DNA of 64,000 nt from Bacteroidota bacterium (GTDB lineage: Bacteria; Bacteroidota; Bacteroidia; Bacteroidales; Porphyromonadaceae), in contig JAEWWU010000013.1 in assembly GCA_023396255.1 (NCBI GenBank), positions 260,298-324,297 of the forward strand, read 5' to 3'. Position numbers and translations under genes: made by a program. The stretch's first letter is position 1; each line of letters starts with the position of its first letter. The notes below the pieces were generated by a model. That model was not told the origin of the DNA. It searched no databases and was given only the letters and a program-made list of their open reading frames with translations. Of the stretch, positions 53,260-60,885 are shown piece by piece.

Positions 53260-53290
53260 AAGGTTTCTCCGTCTTTTCGGAGAAGCCTTT
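53260..53290 (+). terminator. Terminator between LRR gene and C10 protease gene
   Basis: AAGGTTTCTCCG (53260-53271) pairs with CGGAGAAGCCTT (53278-53289), one G-U, loop TCTTTT. Only three T follow, so termination may be incomplete. Confidence 0.6.
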
Positions 53291-53338
53291 CCGGTACTCT
53301 CCTTTCCTTACCTCCTTAACCTTTCAGTCTTTTTCGGT

Positions 53339-56300
53339 ATGAATCGAATATTCTCTCATATGAAGGTCTTATCCCTCTTTGTATTGTTTCTGTGGATGGG
53401 CAGCAGTCTGCTTGCCACTCCCATAGATGTTCAAAAGGCACGCAAGATCGCCGAACAGTTTTTCTCTACATCGCTCCGCAAAGGAGGCATAGTGCACAGT
53501 TCAAAACTTCAATTGGTATTTGTGGCAGGAGAGGAGCTTCGTCTAAAACAAAGCGGAGCACTTCGGTCGCAGGTAGGAGCATATTACATTTTCAACCGGG
53601 GGGATAAGGAGGGTTTTATTGTTGTCTCGGGAGACGACTGTCTCCCCGAGGTATTGGGCTATGCAACAGAGGGGTATATTGATCCGCAACAACTTCCCGT
53701 ACAGCTCTACTCTTTACTGCAGGCCTATACAATCTTGATAGACAAGCAACAAGAAATGGGGCATTTGCAAAATGTTGCTAAGCAAACCAAGAACCTTCGA
53801 AACGGGTTGCCCTTGGAGGTAGCCCCATTGCTTAGAAATATTGTATGGGATCAGGGCTACCCGTGGAATTTTTACTGTCCTTTTGGTAACGAAGAACCCA
53901 ATATGCCCGTGGGCTGTGTGGCGACCGCCACCGCACAGGTTATGCGGCAACACTCGTGGCCCAAGCGTGGGGTGGGAGAATACGAATACAAGGAATTTGT
54001 CAGCACCAGACACCACAAAGTCAATTTTGAGGTGGAGTACGATTGGAGCAATATGCCGGAAAAACTCTATCCGGCAACCCAATGCTCCGTTCTTCAACGA
54101 GAGGCTTTGGCTACCCTCTGTTATCACGTGGGGGCCGCTTCGGATATGATGTACGATGAAGACGGTAGCGGAACTTTCTTGGGAAGTGTGGTGCGAGCTT
54201 TGCGCACGCACTTCGGCTATAAGCGATCTCTTAGAGCCATAGACCGAGCCACTTATATCACAGAAGAATGGGAACAAGTTCTTCGGCAGGAGATGGCTGC
54301 CGGACGCTCTGTTGTTTATGGCGGATTGGGATATGGTGGCGGTCACGCTTTTGTTTGTGACGGTTACGATGCCAACGGATTTTTTCATATCAACTGGGGG
54401 TGGCTTGGTACTTCAAATGGATATTTTCTTCTCAATGTATTGGCTCCCTCCGTGTTGGGAACGGGAGGAGGGACAGGCGGATTCAACTGGGGGCAGCAAG
54501 CCATTGTTGGGATCGAGCCGGACTTTAGAGGGAATTCCAAAGATGCAGAACCCGAGTTGATGGGGCAGTCTTTCCAACTAACCTACAACAAAGACCGAGG
54601 GATGCTTTATACCACAGAGCTGCTTGCCAAACTGACCTCGGAAAGGGACTATTCGGGATCTTTGCGCCTGCGTATGGTCAATGAATCAGACCCACAAGAG
54701 GTTAAAGAGACCAAAGCTGGCAAGAAAATAGAGTTGCACTACGTTATGGACCCGAGAAGAAGCAACCAAATGACCTCTATTGGAGCATACATCCCGGCCT
54801 TTAAGGTGGCAGACCTTGCTCTAAAACCCAATTCTATTTACAAGGTAATTCCTCAATTCGAAGGGCATAGTGGATATTTTCCCGTAAAACACATTATTGG
54901 AACGGCGACGGAAGCCTTTGTCTATACCGACTCTCAAGGTAACATTGATCGAATTGGCTACCCCGAAAATACTCCTCGATTGTCTGTGGATGCCCGTCAA
55001 ACAAAATGTACCTTGCAAGGTTACGAAGCAAGCTCCATTGACTACATTCTTAACAACAGCGGAGAAGAGCTGCGCAACAACGTTACCTTTATGTACAAGG
55101 TTTCGGGGCAAAGCAATTGGATCGAATTAGCTTCCGAATTAAAAAGCATCCCCCACGGAAGCCATTGCTTTACGTGTCGCATAGATCGCTTCCCCTTGCC
55201 CGAAGGTGAAAAAACCGACCTCAAACTGGTTATTCAAGGAAAAGAATACCCTTTGGCGCAGAAAGTACAGGTAGTGCGAGCATCTCAAATACGTCCGGGG
55301 CTTTTGGTTACTTACAACGGTGAAGCGACCCTCTCGCAAACCATTGAACTGCACCCTCAGTCTGCGGTAATCAAAGGGCTCAAAATCAAAAATGTGGGCA
55401 GCAACCCCTTTGCTCCATTTAGAGCTACCTGCTACATCAGCGTAACCAATGGCAAAGACCTCATCAGTCTGACAAAGCCTCGTCGCTTTCGCTTTATGGA
55501 GCCGTTAAAAGAATCAGTTGCCATAGACTTGGCCTTCTCTCCAGAGGAAATCCGAACCCTCATTGCTGATGCTAATTTCTTTACCAATAATCCGTTCAAT
55601 CCGGGAGGTAAATGTTGGTTCGAAGTTTTGATAATCCTCTCCGAACCCGACGGAAAAACTATTATTTCTCCCATTCGCAGCGTGATGCCCCAAGTAATTT
55701 TCAATTCCGACTTGTCTTTGTTGCAACCTGTCGAAATAAAACTTGAAACCGGTAAGAAAAAAGGAGAAACAGTCAATCTATCATTCCAAAATATCAGTGA
55801 GCAGGATCTTCAACTAAAGGGTATATCTCCTCTCCCTAAAGGTGGATACAAGGTAACAGATGATGATATAGAAATCAAGGGCTACTTAAAAGAGCTTCAT
55901 TGCTCAGATTGTGGCATTACTTCGCTAAAGATTTCGGAAAACACAACTCTGAGAAAATTGGTTTGCTCCAACAATCAAATTGAGCAGTTAGATTTGAAAA
56001 AACTCTCTGCCTTGAGCTATTTGGATTGCTCGCATAACCCTCTCAAAAAGATCGATCTCTCACCCTCTTTGGAAACGGTGATCAGTGCACATACCCAACT
56101 TGAGGAAATCGACCTAAGTAACCTCCTTCTTCTTGCCACTCTCGACCTCTCGTACAATGCCATTAAGAGCATTGATTTGAGCAAAACCACCGGATTGATT
56201 TCTCTGAACTTGTCCGGCAATCGACTAACACACCTTGCCCTTGGAACAGCCATCGGGCTCAAAGAACTCTGTTGTCAAGGAAATCAACTTACAGATCTTA

Positions 56301-57040
56301 CCTTACCCACAAGCCCCGAACTTGAAAAAGTGCACTGTTATAACAACGCCCTCAATTTATCGGTTTTGCAAAAAGCGGTACAGCAGCTTAATGACCGCTC
56401 CTCACTGCTTCAATACGGAGAGTTGATGGCAATAAATACCCAAGGTCAAGAGGGCAATCAGTGCGATCTCTCTGTGGTGGAAGAGGCTGTTCAAAAAAAT
56501 TGGATAATCCTCGATTTCAAAGGAGGCTTCAACCAAGGAGCGGGTGTACCCTTTCTCAAGGAAAACAGTTTTTGTCATATAAGTATAGAAGCCCCCGAAG
56601 AGTGTCGGATAGGGGCAGAAGGAATGGACAATCTTGACAAAGTTCCTTATGGCACTACACTATCTCTACAAATAGAGGCTCCGGAGTATTTAAGGCTTTT
56701 TTCTCTGACAGCCAATGGAAAAGATATTCGCAAGGAGAAAAAGTTCACCATCTTGTGCGATACTAAAATTATGGCAGAATTCAGAGAAACTACTGCAATT
56801 CAAATGCCTCAAAAAAATAACAAAACAATTCGCCTATTGCCCAATCCGGTGACCGACTATTTTGTTGTTTCTGAGGCAGAGGCTTATACTCCTGTACGTC
56901 TCTTTTCGGCAAGTGGATTGCTACTCTTTGGTGGATCTACGGATGGTGATGGCTATTTGCGCGTAGAAACCTCTGCCATACAACGAGGATTTTGCATAGT
57001 GCAAGTGGGCAATGCCATATTCAAGGTTACCTTACACTAA
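53339..57040 (+). CDS. C10 cysteine protease fused to an LRR block, T9SS cargo
   Basis: 1233-aa secreted protease of the streptopain family (P. gingivalis PrtT-like). A signal peptide is followed by the Spi-type propeptide (DVQKARKIAEQFFSTSLRKG... FIVVSGDDCLPEVLGYA) and the catalytic domain: NMPVGCVATATAQVMRQ (Cys193 nucleophile), GGGHAFVCDGYD (His336) and INWGW (Asn352). A middle region of Ig-like strands leads to an LRR block (residues ~855-1020, IRLLKL-type and LDCSHNPLKKIDLS) with the shared cap (LNDRSS...VQKNWIILDFKG), then an Ig-like domain and a T9SS sorting domain (IRLLPNPVTDYFVVSEA). The LRR fusion is unusual for C10 proteases and may direct it to a target. Confidence 0.9.
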   Translation: MNRIFSHMKVLSLFVLFLWMGSSLLATPIDVQKARKIAEQFFSTSLRKGGIVHSSKLQLVFVAGEELRLKQSGALRSQVGAYYIFNRGDKEGFIVVSGDDCLPEVLGYATEGYIDPQQLPVQLYSLLQAYTILIDKQQEMGHLQNVAKQTKNLRNGLPLEVAPLLRNIVWDQGYPWNFYCPFGNEEPNMPVGCVATATAQVMRQHSWPKRGVGEYEYKEFVSTRHHKVNFEVEYDWSNMPEKLYPATQCSVLQREALATLCYHVGAASDMMYDEDGSGTFLGSVVRALRTHFGYKRSLRAIDRATYITEEWEQVLRQEMAAGRSVVYGGLGYGGGHAFVCDGYDANGFFHINWGWLGTSNGYFLLNVLAPSVLGTGGGTGGFNWGQQAIVGIEPDFRGNSKDAEPELMGQSFQLTYNKDRGMLYTTELLAKLTSERDYSGSLRLRMVNESDPQEVKETKAGKKIELHYVMDPRRSNQMTSIGAYIPAFKVADLALKPNSIYKVIPQFEGHSGYFPVKHIIGTATEAFVYTDSQGNIDRIGYPENTPRLSVDARQTKCTLQGYEASSIDYILNNSGEELRNNVTFMYKVSGQSNWIELASELKSIPHGSHCFTCRIDRFPLPEGEKTDLKLVIQGKEYPLAQKVQVVRASQIRPGLLVTYNGEATLSQTIELHPQSAVIKGLKIKNVGSNPFAPFRATCYISVTNGKDLISLTKPRRFRFMEPLKESVAIDLAFSPEEIRTLIADANFFTNNPFNPGGKCWFEVLIILSEPDGKTIISPIRSVMPQVIFNSDLSLLQPVEIKLETGKKKGETVNLSFQNISEQDLQLKGISPLPKGGYKVTDDDIEIKGYLKELHCSDCGITSLKISENTTLRKLVCSNNQIEQLDLKKLSALSYLDCSHNPLKKIDLSPSLETVISAHTQLEEIDLSNLLLLATLDLSYNAIKSIDLSKTTGLISLNLSGNRLTHLALGTAIGLKELCCQGNQLTDLTLPTSPELEKVHCYNNALNLSVLQKAVQQLNDRSSLLQYGELMAINTQGQEGNQCDLSVVEEAVQKNWIILDFKGGFNQGAGVPFLKENSFCHISIEAPEECRIGAEGMDNLDKVPYGTTLSLQIEAPEYLRLFSLTANGKDIRKEKKFTILCDTKIMAEFRETTAIQMPQKNNKTIRLLPNPVTDYFVVSEAEAYTPVRLFSASGLLLFGGSTDGDGYLRVETSAIQRGFCIVQVGNAIFKVTLH

Positions 57041-57074
57041 AGTTTTCTTCTCTCGACCGGGGGAATTAAGACGT

Positions 57075-57110
57075 AAAAAGGTGGGGAATAATAAAATCCT
57101 CACCTTTTTT
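57075..57110. terminator. Bidirectional terminator between C10 and BlaR1-like genes
   Basis: AAAAAGGTGGGGA (57075-57087) pairs with TCCTCACCTTTTT (57097-57109, one G-U), closing a 9-nt loop and ending in T-run on plus and (as A-run) on minus. Confidence 0.85.
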
Positions 57111-57160
57111 GTTGAGTCAATCCATTTTACGAATGGATTGTACTAACTGAAGTGCCTCTG

Positions 57161-58813
57161 CTATTTGGCAGAAAAAAGAACGGGTAAGGTGTACGTAGAA
57201 GCTACCGGCTTACCATTTTCCTTGGCCGGGGTAAAGGTTGTCTTCTGAAGCACTTTGTTCACAGCCCGCAATACTTCGTTGTCAAATTCGGGATACAGTT
57301 TTTTCACCAACTGAAGGTCTTTGGCTTTTCCTGTGGCATCTACAACAAAACGTACCACCACTCGCCCTTGGACCTCTTTTACTCCTTTAGGGAAAGAGAT
57401 CTCGTTCATCACCTCTTGAATCAATCCGGATATATCTCCTCCTTGGTACTGTGCCGGTTGCATCTGTGCAAATTCTTTTTTTTGATTTTTCGCCAAAGTT
57501 TTTTCCACCTTCTTTCCTATTCGAATGGGCAAAACCATAGATACTCGTACGGATTTGTTCTCCTTATCTCTTCCCGGGGTGAAGCGTAACAACCGAACAA
57601 TACCAATCGCCTCTTCCGAAGCTATCTGATGGGGGCTTTGGATAATCTTTGCTTCTTGTATGGAGCCATCTTTCTCTACAATGAAGCGCACCACTACGGT
57701 GCCACTAACCCCCTCTAACTCCTTCTTGTGCGGGAAGTGTTTGGAAACAAACTCCGCAATACTTTTCCCCTCTCCGATATATTGGGGAGGAATTGCACAT
57801 TCGTGGTAAATAGTGGTATCCGGAATTTGTCCCCAAGCCTCATCTGCTTTTCGGAGCAATTGGGCTTGCGGACTATTTGCTTTTTGTAGGCTGCTTTTTG
57901 CAGGCTGTGCAGTTATATTGCTTCCTATAAAAAGGAGCAGAGCAATTGCAAAAGTCGAAAAACTCAAACACCATAATGAGCTTTTTTTGTGTTCTGTTCG
58001 ATTTGAATTAAGCATAACGATTCTTTTTTTTAGGTTATTAGCCGCAAACGAAAGGCTCACAGACTCGGCCGTTGTCTCGAGAGAGATTCGCAGCAACTGC
58101 ATTTGATATTCTTTTTTATCTACACCGGAGCCGATGGCACTCTCATCTGCCATATACTCCAGAGTTTGTCTTTGTGCTCGGATCAATCCGTAGACAAAGG
58201 GATTCCACCACTGCACAATCAGACAACATTGTGCCAAAGTTCTATCCCAAAAGTGTTGTCCTTGGCGGTGTGCCTCTTCGTGTTTGAGGATAATGGGAAA
58301 GGCCGGTGAATGGTAGAGTCTCGAGGGGATAACAATACTACGGAATAGGATAAAGGGAGCTTTTGCTTTTTCAGAGACAAAAAAGATACTCCCCTCCGCT
58401 GTTGTTTTCTTTTTAGAGGTTAAAATTATCTTCAGCAAATATCCCACTCCGCATATAGACCGCAGCAGAACGACTGCCATTCCAATAATCCAAATCAGGA
58501 GCAAAGTTTGTTCCAATGAGAGGGGTACCGGTTCTAATTTTTCCAGCCCTATTGACGAGACGATCATTTGCTCAACAGAAAATTGGGAGGTTTGCGGAGC
58601 AGCACTACGTAGTAAACTTAGCACTCGGAAAGGGATGGCATAAGCCACCCAAGGAATTAAGATACTGAAAGAAAGAGCAAAGAGGTAGTACCCTCTTTTA
58701 TGGGCAAATGGCAGGAACATTCTTCCGACAAGCAGTTTGTCCGCTACATAGAATGTCGCTAACCCTAAAGCCGAGAACAGGAGATAAGAGATCCAAGGAG
58801 AAGAAATTTCCAT
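57161..58813 (-). CDS. M56 (BlaR1-like) membrane metallopeptidase with two TonB C-terminal domains
   Basis: 550-aa inner-membrane protein. Four N-terminal hydrophobic segments flank the zinc motif HEEAHRQGQHFWD (residues 178-190), the signature of M56 peptidases that cleave the BlaI-type repressor after sensing an envelope signal. After a fourth segment (FSTFAIALLLFIGSNITAQ) the periplasmic part holds two tandem TonB C-terminal-like domains (VSGTVVVRFIVEKDGSIQEAKIIQSP and VQGRVVVRFVVDATGKAKDLQLVKK). These normally contact TonB-dependent receptors, so the protein may sense outer-membrane transport state; that is inference. Gene lies 11 bp after blaI. Confidence 0.9.
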   Translation of the reverse strand: MEISSPWISYLLFSALGLATFYVADKLLVGRMFLPFAHKRGYYLFALSFSILIPWVAYAIPFRVLSLLRSAAPQTSQFSVEQMIVSSIGLEKLEPVPLSLEQTLLLIWIIGMAVVLLRSICGVGYLLKIILTSKKKTTAEGSIFFVSEKAKAPFILFRSIVIPSRLYHSPAFPIILKHEEAHRQGQHFWDRTLAQCCLIVQWWNPFVYGLIRAQRQTLEYMADESAIGSGVDKKEYQMQLLRISLETTAESVSLSFAANNLKKRIVMLNSNRTEHKKSSLWCLSFSTFAIALLLFIGSNITAQPAKSSLQKANSPQAQLLRKADEAWGQIPDTTIYHECAIPPQYIGEGKSIAEFVSKHFPHKKELEGVSGTVVVRFIVEKDGSIQEAKIIQSPHQIASEEAIGIVRLLRFTPGRDKENKSVRVSMVLPIRIGKKVEKTLAKNQKKEFAQMQPAQYQGGDISGLIQEVMNEISFPKGVKEVQGRVVVRFVVDATGKAKDLQLVKKLYPEFDNEVLRAVNKVLQKTTFTPAKENGKPVASTYTLPVLFSAK

Positions 58814-58824
58814 AATACGACTGT

Positions 58825-59244
58825 TTATTTTTTTAGGGGTTCTCCATTTGTCTCAACGCTCCCCGTCTCTATGATTTGCAAAATCTCTTCGAGTTCTTTT
58901 GCCGATATTTTCCCTTCTTCCGCGAAGTTTTGTATCAGCCCTTTATAACTGCCTGTAAAAAAGTTGCTCACCACATATTTAAGCGTATTGGCACAATAGG
59001 TATTTTCACTTATGGCAGGTTGGTACACGAATCCTCTTTTCTTCCCAATCCGGCGGATATATTCTTTCTTTTCTAATTTCTGCACAGTGGAGGCTATTGT
59101 TGTATAGGGAGCCTCAGAGTGAACCATATGAGGGATAACATCGCTGATCTCTCCACACTCTATGCCCCACAAGGCACGCATAAAATCTTCCTCCAAAGGA
59201 GACAATCCGTTGAGAAAACTCTCTATATTCTGTTTCTTTTTCAT
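58825..59244 (-). CDS. BlaI/MecI/CopY-type transcriptional repressor
   Basis: 139-aa winged-helix repressor: NGLSPLEEDFMRALWGIECGEISDVIPHMVHSEAPYTTIASTVQKLEKKEYIRRIGKKRGFVYQPAIS is the DNA-binding domain of the family, followed by a helical dimerisation/cleavage tail (SNFFTGSYKGLIQNFAEEGKISAKELEEILQII). The M56 peptidase encoded next cleaves it in characterised systems. It almost certainly controls this operon through the two TACGA-N5-TCGTA operators 12-48 bp upstream of its start. No beta-lactamase gene is adjacent, so the regulated response is unknown. Confidence 0.9.
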   Translation of the reverse strand: MKKKQNIESFLNGLSPLEEDFMRALWGIECGEISDVIPHMVHSEAPYTTIASTVQKLEKKEYIRRIGKKRGFVYQPAISENTYCANTLKYVVSNFFTGSYKGLIQNFAEEGKISAKELEEILQIIETGSVETNGEPLKK

Positions 59245-59255
59245 TATGTCTTATC

Positions 59256-59270
59256 TACGATTTTTTCGTA
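59256..59270 (-). promoter_or_regulatory. BlaI-type operator, proximal copy
   Basis: TACGA-TTTTT-TCGTA, a perfect inverted repeat, extended to CTACGA/TCGTAG (59255-59271). It covers the predicted transcription start of the blaI-blaR1 operon and is one of two copies whose centres are 22 bp apart. Confidence 0.8.
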
Positions 59271-59271
59271 G

Positions 59272-59301
59272 CAAACTTACGAATTTTTCGTAGAAAAACA
59301 A
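59272..59301 (-). promoter_or_regulatory. blaI-blaR1 promoter, interleaved with operators
   Basis: Minus strand: TTG (59299-59301), 19-bp spacer, TAAGTTTGC (59271-59279): an exact consensus. One operator lies in the spacer, the other across the start site, so repressor binding would block polymerase. Leader about 20 nt. Confidence 0.8.
59278..59292 (-). promoter_or_regulatory. BlaI-type operator, distal copy
   Basis: TACGA-ATTTT-TCGTA, same dyad as the proximal copy, located inside the -33/-7 spacer. Confidence 0.8.
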
Positions 59302-59656
59302 ATTTTGTCTCTTTCTTTTTTTTTATTGATTTCTAAAATCGCTGTAAATAAGTTAGATACGCGTCGAATATACTACAATGAAAACCATTCTCTGATGGAT
59401 TGAAAAAGGAAAATATTCCCCAACGCCTTAGCTTTGTTCTCTTCCAAATGAGCTGTACTCCCTAAGCGTTGGGGTAGCTTCTTGGGATCATTCCAAAATC
59501 AATTCACCTCCTCTCTTATCGCTACCGTTTCTCGAAAGGAGACTTTTCCCTCCAATAAGCCAATTCCCCGACTTTTTATAGAGTTGTTTGTTATATATTT
59601 ACCCACCTTTTGGTAAATGGATGTCACTTTTAATAGAAATCAGAAAAAAGAATAAT
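59302..59656. other. Divergent intergenic region
   Basis: 355 bp between the repressor and the metallopeptidase gene. The only marked structure is an inverted repeat, CCCCAACG + CTTAG (59418-59431) against CTAAG + CGTTGGGG (59462-59474), enclosing 30 nt, with no U-tract. I see no promoter matching consensus for the plus-strand gene. Confidence 0.5.
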
Positions 59657-60520
59657 ATGAAATTGGATGGACGTAGAGAAAGTAACTATGTAGAAGATCG
59701 TCGCCGGGGAATGGGCACAGGCCGAAAAGCCGGCTTGGGATTGGGTGGAGTTATTTTGGCGGGATTGATCACGTGGTTTTTAGGAGGAAACCCTATGGAT
59801 GTTTTGCAGCAAGCCGGTGGTGAACTTCTCTCCACCCAACAAACTACAGCCTACGAGCCCACTGCGGAGGAAGATGCCTTGGCGGTTTTTACCAAGAAGG
59901 TTTTGGCCGGAACGGAAGATGTTTGGGCGGCAGAGTTTCAAAAGTTAGGTCGTACATATACACCTCCGCGTTTGGTCCTCTTTTCGAGGTGCGTGCAATC
60001 GGGGTGCGGTGGAGCCGATGCCTCTATGGGACCTTTTTATTGCTCTGCCGACCAAACGGTATATATCGACCTATCGTTTTTTACACAAATGAAACGCCAA
60101 TTAGGAGCTGATGGAGATTTTGCTTATGCCTATGTTATAGCCCACGAAGTGGGGCACCACGTGCAATATTTGCTGGGCACTCTTTCCGAAGCGCACGAGC
60201 AGATGCAGCGTGTGGATGAAACAGAGCGTAATCGCATTAGTGTTCGGTTGGAGCTGCAAGCTGATTTTTATGCCGGTTTGTGGGCATACCACGATCACCA
60301 ACGCTTTCAGTCGCTCGAAGTAGGGGATGTAGAGGAGGGGATGGCAGTGGCTTCACGCATAGGTGATGACTATTTGCAGAAAAAAGCCCGAGGGTACGCC
60401 GTACCCGATTCTTTTAACCACGGTACTTCGGCACAGAGAGTACGTTGGTTGCAAAAAGGGTTGCAATCGGGCGACATTCGGCAGGGTGATACCTTTTCTC
60501 CCTCTTATGGTTCTCTGTAA
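59657..60520 (+). CDS. Neutral zinc metallopeptidase (YpfJ family)
   Basis: 287-aa membrane-anchored protein of the YpfJ/DUF zinc metallopeptidase family. A Lys/Arg-rich start (LDGRRESNYVEDRRRG, family hallmark), one transmembrane helix (AGLGLGGVILAGLITWFLGG), then a domain with CGGADASMGPFYCSADQTVYIDLSFF and the HExxH motif in VIAHEVGHHVQYLLGT, further ligand region LELQADFYAGLWAYHDHQ. Substrate unknown. The frame starts at 59588 but ATG 59657 opens directly at the conserved N-terminus. Confidence 0.9.
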   Translation: MKLDGRRESNYVEDRRRGMGTGRKAGLGLGGVILAGLITWFLGGNPMDVLQQAGGELLSTQQTTAYEPTAEEDALAVFTKKVLAGTEDVWAAEFQKLGRTYTPPRLVLFSRCVQSGCGGADASMGPFYCSADQTVYIDLSFFTQMKRQLGADGDFAYAYVIAHEVGHHVQYLLGTLSEAHEQMQRVDETERNRISVRLELQADFYAGLWAYHDHQRFQSLEVGDVEEGMAVASRIGDDYLQKKARGYAVPDSFNHGTSAQRVRWLQKGLQSGDIRQGDTFSPSYGSL

Positions 60521-60885
60521 TCCAAGAAACAGAAATTATCTACACAACAGAGAAAGACTAGCTGCAAACATTGCCTCTCATAAAAATATTAAGGGGAAAT
60601 TCTATTGGAGTAAATTGGTTGCATATAGAAAAACTCCCCGTTTTTTTGAAACGTCATAATAGACGGAGCAAGAGAGAAAGTCAAGAGGAGACAAATGACA
60701 ATAAACACCCAGACGAACACGGCTTTTACAAGAAAATAAACCTATTTATTATAGGAGTGACACTCCTCGCTAAAATATTTTGGTGTAACTATCCTAATTT
60801 TTGTGTATTTCAATAGGGGGAGTTTTTTCTTAATCTATTTGATTGATGAAACTTTCTCCCCCCAATCTAACAAATTTTTTAGTGT
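60521..60885. other. Intergenic region before the MACPF gene end
   Basis: 365 bp between converging genes. An 81-residue frame (60571-60816) is doubtful. The notable structure is the GGGGGAG (60816-60822) / CTCCCCC (60856-60862) hairpin, a possible terminator of the minus-strand gene. Confidence 0.5.
60816..60863 (-). terminator. Possible terminator of the MACPF gene
   Basis: GGGGGAG / CTCCCCC arms with AGTTT/AAACT partly pairing inside, ~25 nt after the stop codon; the minus-strand downstream sequence (TATTGAAATACA) is only modestly U-rich. Confidence 0.45.

Noticed and set aside
60571..60816. 81-residue frame with a hydrophobic C-terminus
   Set aside because: No homology signals, no promoter, and it ends inside a hairpin arm; probably not coding.
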